Assembly (NCBI GenBank): GCA_903923345.1 | Contig: CAIXXI010000416.1 | Location: 1 to 9,730 of the forward strand | Source of the DNA: an uncultured Burkholderiales bacterium | GTDB taxonomy: Bacteria > Pseudomonadota > Gammaproteobacteria > Burkholderiales > Burkholderiaceae_E | Direction of reading: 5' to 3' | DNA: 9,730 nucleotides | In this document: piece by piece, positions 8,009 to 9,730 of the stretch | Layout: each line of letters starts with the position of its first letter | Numbering within the stretch: the stretch's first letter is position 1 | Notes under the pieces: generated by a model | The model's input: the letters and a program-made list of their open reading frames with translations, nothing else | The model's database searches: none | What the model was told of the DNA's origin: nothing | Position numbers and translations under genes: made by a program

Positions 8009-8741
8009 GACGATCCGAAAGAAAGTGCCCCAGCTGCGGGCGATGCAGCCACCCGAGCGATCGACCGCCGTCAAGGCCCGCGAATCCTGGCAAGTGCTGG
8101 GAATTATCTCAGAGTTCATCGAAGCCACCGAGACGCTCGCCGACATCCGGCCCGCGGTCTCGATCTTTGGCAGCGCCCGCATTCAGCCCGGCCAGGAGTG
8201 GTATGAGCGCACGGTCGAGCTGGCCCGACTGCTCTCTGACTCGGGCTTTGCGGTCATTTCGGGTGGCGGCCCGGGCATCATGGAAGCGGCCAACAAGGGC
8301 GCCTTCGAAGGCAAGTCGCCTTCGGTGGGGCTGAACATTCAACTGCCCCATGAGCAAAGCGGCAATGCCTATCAGGACATCTCGCTCAACTTTCGGCATT
8401 TCTTCGCGCGCAAGGTAGCACTTGCGAAGTACGCCAGTGCCTTCATCGCCACGCCTGGAGGCTTCGGCACCCTGGACGAGCTGATGGAGGTGCTCACCCT
8501 GATCCAGACCCGCACCGGACGCCGCATTCCGGTCATCCTGATGGGCAGCCAGTTCTGGGGCGGTCTGCTCGAATGGATGCACGGCACACTGGCCGCACAG
8601 GGCATGATTGCTGCAGAAGACATGAAGCTGATTCGACTGATCGACGAGCCACAGGCCGTGGTCGAGGCGATCTTCGACTTCTATGAATCGCGCGGCTTTT
8701 ATGCCACTGCCCAGGACCGCGAGATCAACCTCTACCTCTGA
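8007..8741 (+). CDS. LOG-family (TIGR00730-type) nucleotide 5'-monophosphate phosphoribohydrolase
   Basis: This 244-residue Rossmann-fold protein belongs to the LOG / YgdH-like group, once called 'putative lysine decarboxylase'. Characterised members cleave the N-glycosidic bond of cytokinin riboside monophosphates or purine nucleotides, releasing base and ribose 5-phosphate. Visible motifs are SIFGSAR (52-58), SGGGPGIMEAANKGA (85-99), FFARKVAL with presumed catalytic Arg135, and PGGFGTLDE (150-158) with presumed catalytic Glu158. The roughly 45-residue N-terminal extension before the fold and the GLNIQLPHEQ segment suggest the longer bacterial subgroup rather than the short plant-like LOGs. 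The substrate cannot be read from the sequence. The start is uncertain: ATG 8007 overlaps the divergent polA start, while GTG 8025 and ATG 8043 are in-frame alternatives; none has a good Shine-Dalgarno. I keep 8007 because the VPQLRA stretch just after it resembles relatives from memory. It is 16 bases upstream of thrB and likely co-transcribed with it. Confidence 0.94.
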   Translation: MTIRKKVPQLRAMQPPERSTAVKARESWQVLGIISEFIEATETLADIRPAVSIFGSARIQPGQEWYERTVELARLLSDSGFAVISGGGPGIMEAANKGAFEGKSPSVGLNIQLPHEQSGNAYQDISLNFRHFFARKVALAKYASAFIATPGGFGTLDELMEVLTLIQTRTGRRIPVILMGSQFWGGLLEWMHGTLAAQGMIAAEDMKLIRLIDEPQAVVEAIFDFYESRGFYATAQDREINLYL

Positions 8742-8757
8742 TCAGCACGCAGACCCG

Positions 8758-9714
8758 ATGGCCGTCTTCACCGAAGTGTCCCGCGCAGAACTGACCCAGT
8801 GGCTTGCCCGCTACCCGGTCGGCGAGTTGTTGCACTTCGAGGGCATTGCATCGGGCATCGAGAACACCAACTATTTCGTCGACACCGCAGCCGGTCGCTG
8901 GGTGCTGACGGTGTTCGAGCGCCTCGGCCCTGAGCAACTGCCCTTTCATCTCGGTTTGATGCGCCACCTCGCCGACCGCGGCATCGCGTGCCCAAAGCCG
9001 GTCGCCGACCGAAACGGGGCGCTCAGTTCAGTGCTGCTGGGACGGCCCGCCGCACTGGTGAGCCGGCTGCCCGGGCGTTCGGTCGAACATCCTGATCGGC
9101 ACCAGTGCGCGCAAGTCGGTTCGATCCTGGCGCGCATGCACCTGGCCTGTCGCGATTTTCCGCTGCACCAGCCCAATCCGCGCGGGCTGGACTGGTGCGC
9201 CCTCACGGCCCCTCAAGTCATGCAGTTTCTGACTCCCGAGCAGGCTGCATTGCTGCACACAGAACTGGCGGCGCAGCAGGCCTTCGAGCAGACAGCCCAC
9301 GCGCCGCAGCTGCCCGCCAGTGCCGTGCACGCTGATCTGTTCCGGGACAATGTGCTGTTTGATGGCTCCGACTTGGGCGGCGTGATCGACTTCTACTTCG
9401 CAGGCATCGACACCTGGCTCTACGACCTCGCCGTCACCTGCAACGACTGGTGCATCGATCTGAACGATGGCAGTCTCCAGACCGACCGCCTCGACAGCCT
9501 GCTGGCCGCGTACCGGGCGGTTCGGCCGCTTACGGCAGTGGAGTGCGAAGCCTGGCCGCTCATGCTGCGACGGGCTGCATTGCGCTTCTGGTTGTCACGG
9601 CTGGCCGATCTGCATCTGCCGCGCCCGGCATCGCTGCTCACCCCGAAAGACCCTGCACATTTCGAGCGCATTGTGCGCGCCCGACACCATTCGACGCCGA
9701 GGCTGGCACACTGA
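8758..9714 (+). CDS. thrB: Homoserine kinase, type II (choline kinase-like fold)
   Basis: This 318-residue cytoplasmic enzyme phosphorylates L-homoserine to O-phospho-L-homoserine, the step before threonine synthase. It belongs to the aminoglycoside phosphotransferase / choline kinase-like ThrB group found in many Proteobacteria, not the GHMP-kinase ThrB of E. coli. Visible are GIASGIENTNYFV (29-41), the N-lobe nucleotide-binding region, the Brenner-type catalytic loop HADLFRDNVLF (191-201) with Asp193 and Asn198, and the metal-binding aspartate Asp211 in GVIDFYFAG, followed by DLAVTCNDWC. Length is normal. The ATG at 8758 gives MAVFTEVS, the usual family start. An in-frame extension to 8683 runs inside the LOG gene and is unlikely. 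No clear Shine-Dalgarno precedes the ATG; with only 16 bases after the LOG stop, translation may depend on coupling. Neither thrA (hom) nor thrC is in the window. Confidence 0.96.
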   Translation: MAVFTEVSRAELTQWLARYPVGELLHFEGIASGIENTNYFVDTAAGRWVLTVFERLGPEQLPFHLGLMRHLADRGIACPKPVADRNGALSSVLLGRPAALVSRLPGRSVEHPDRHQCAQVGSILARMHLACRDFPLHQPNPRGLDWCALTAPQVMQFLTPEQAALLHTELAAQQAFEQTAHAPQLPASAVHADLFRDNVLFDGSDLGGVIDFYFAGIDTWLYDLAVTCNDWCIDLNDGSLQTDRLDSLLAAYRAVRPLTAVECEAWPLMLRRAALRFWLSRLADLHLPRPASLLTPKDPAHFERIVRARHHSTPRLAH

Positions 9715-9730
9715 CGCCCAAAATGGGACA

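Noticed and set aside
8009..8182. 58-residue N-terminal extension of polA
   Set aside because: It is open only because it mirrors the LOG coding frame. PolA proteins start at the MSEPTLLLVDGSSY-like sequence.
8683..8757. 25-residue N-terminal extension of thrB
   Set aside because: It lies inside the LOG coding sequence in another frame and does not resemble ThrB, which begins MAVFT.
9715..9730. ATG at 9723 and short CCCA/TGGG repeat at the window end
   Set aside because: Only a few bases remain and no ribosome binding site is visible, so neither a gene start nor a hairpin can be supported.

Overview
The window is a 9.7 kb piece of a GC-rich bacterial chromosome with ordinary housekeeping and metabolic content. 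Gene content and protein style point to a betaproteobacterium, probably Burkholderiales. The indicators are a polA / LOG-family / thrB neighbourhood, a type II (choline-kinase-like) homoserine kinase, a glutathione-dependent class III alcohol dehydrogenase, and a fused GlgX-MalQ enzyme. This placement is inference from recognised families, not from a database search. I see no insertion sequence, phage gene, CRISPR array, tRNA or rRNA.

Layout. Positions 1-3669 (+) hold most of a very long bifunctional glycogen enzyme: a GH13 debranching module (GlgX) fused to a GH77 4-alpha-glucanotransferase (MalQ). Its N-terminus lies before the window. Converging on it is a 49-residue, lysine- and proline-rich small protein gene (3746-3895, -) with a very good Shine-Dalgarno sequence. 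It overlaps longer spurious frames and is easily missed. Upstream of that on the same strand are frmA/adhC (3959-5077, -), the formaldehyde-detoxifying S-(hydroxymethyl)glutathione dehydrogenase, and then, after a 174-base gap, full-length polA (5252-8008, -). A divergent pair then runs rightward: a LOG-family phosphoribohydrolase (8007-8741, +) and, 16 bases later, thrB (8758-9714, +). The last 16 bases are unassigned.

How the genes relate. The fused enzyme would debranch glycogen and recycle the short maltodextrins released. FrmA oxidises the glutathione adduct of formaldehyde. PolA does Okazaki-fragment processing and repair. ThrB makes O-phosphohomoserine for threonine. The LOG protein hydrolyses nucleotide 5'-monophosphates or a related ligand. 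These are separate functions; only LOG-thrB, and possibly frmA with the small gene, look co-transcribed.

I did not find a convincing undescribed system. The points most worth a second look are the small basic protein, the divergent polA/LOG start codons that share one CATG palindrome and so leave no intergenic promoter space, and the GlgX-MalQ fusion with a C8 tract inside a conserved GH77 motif.
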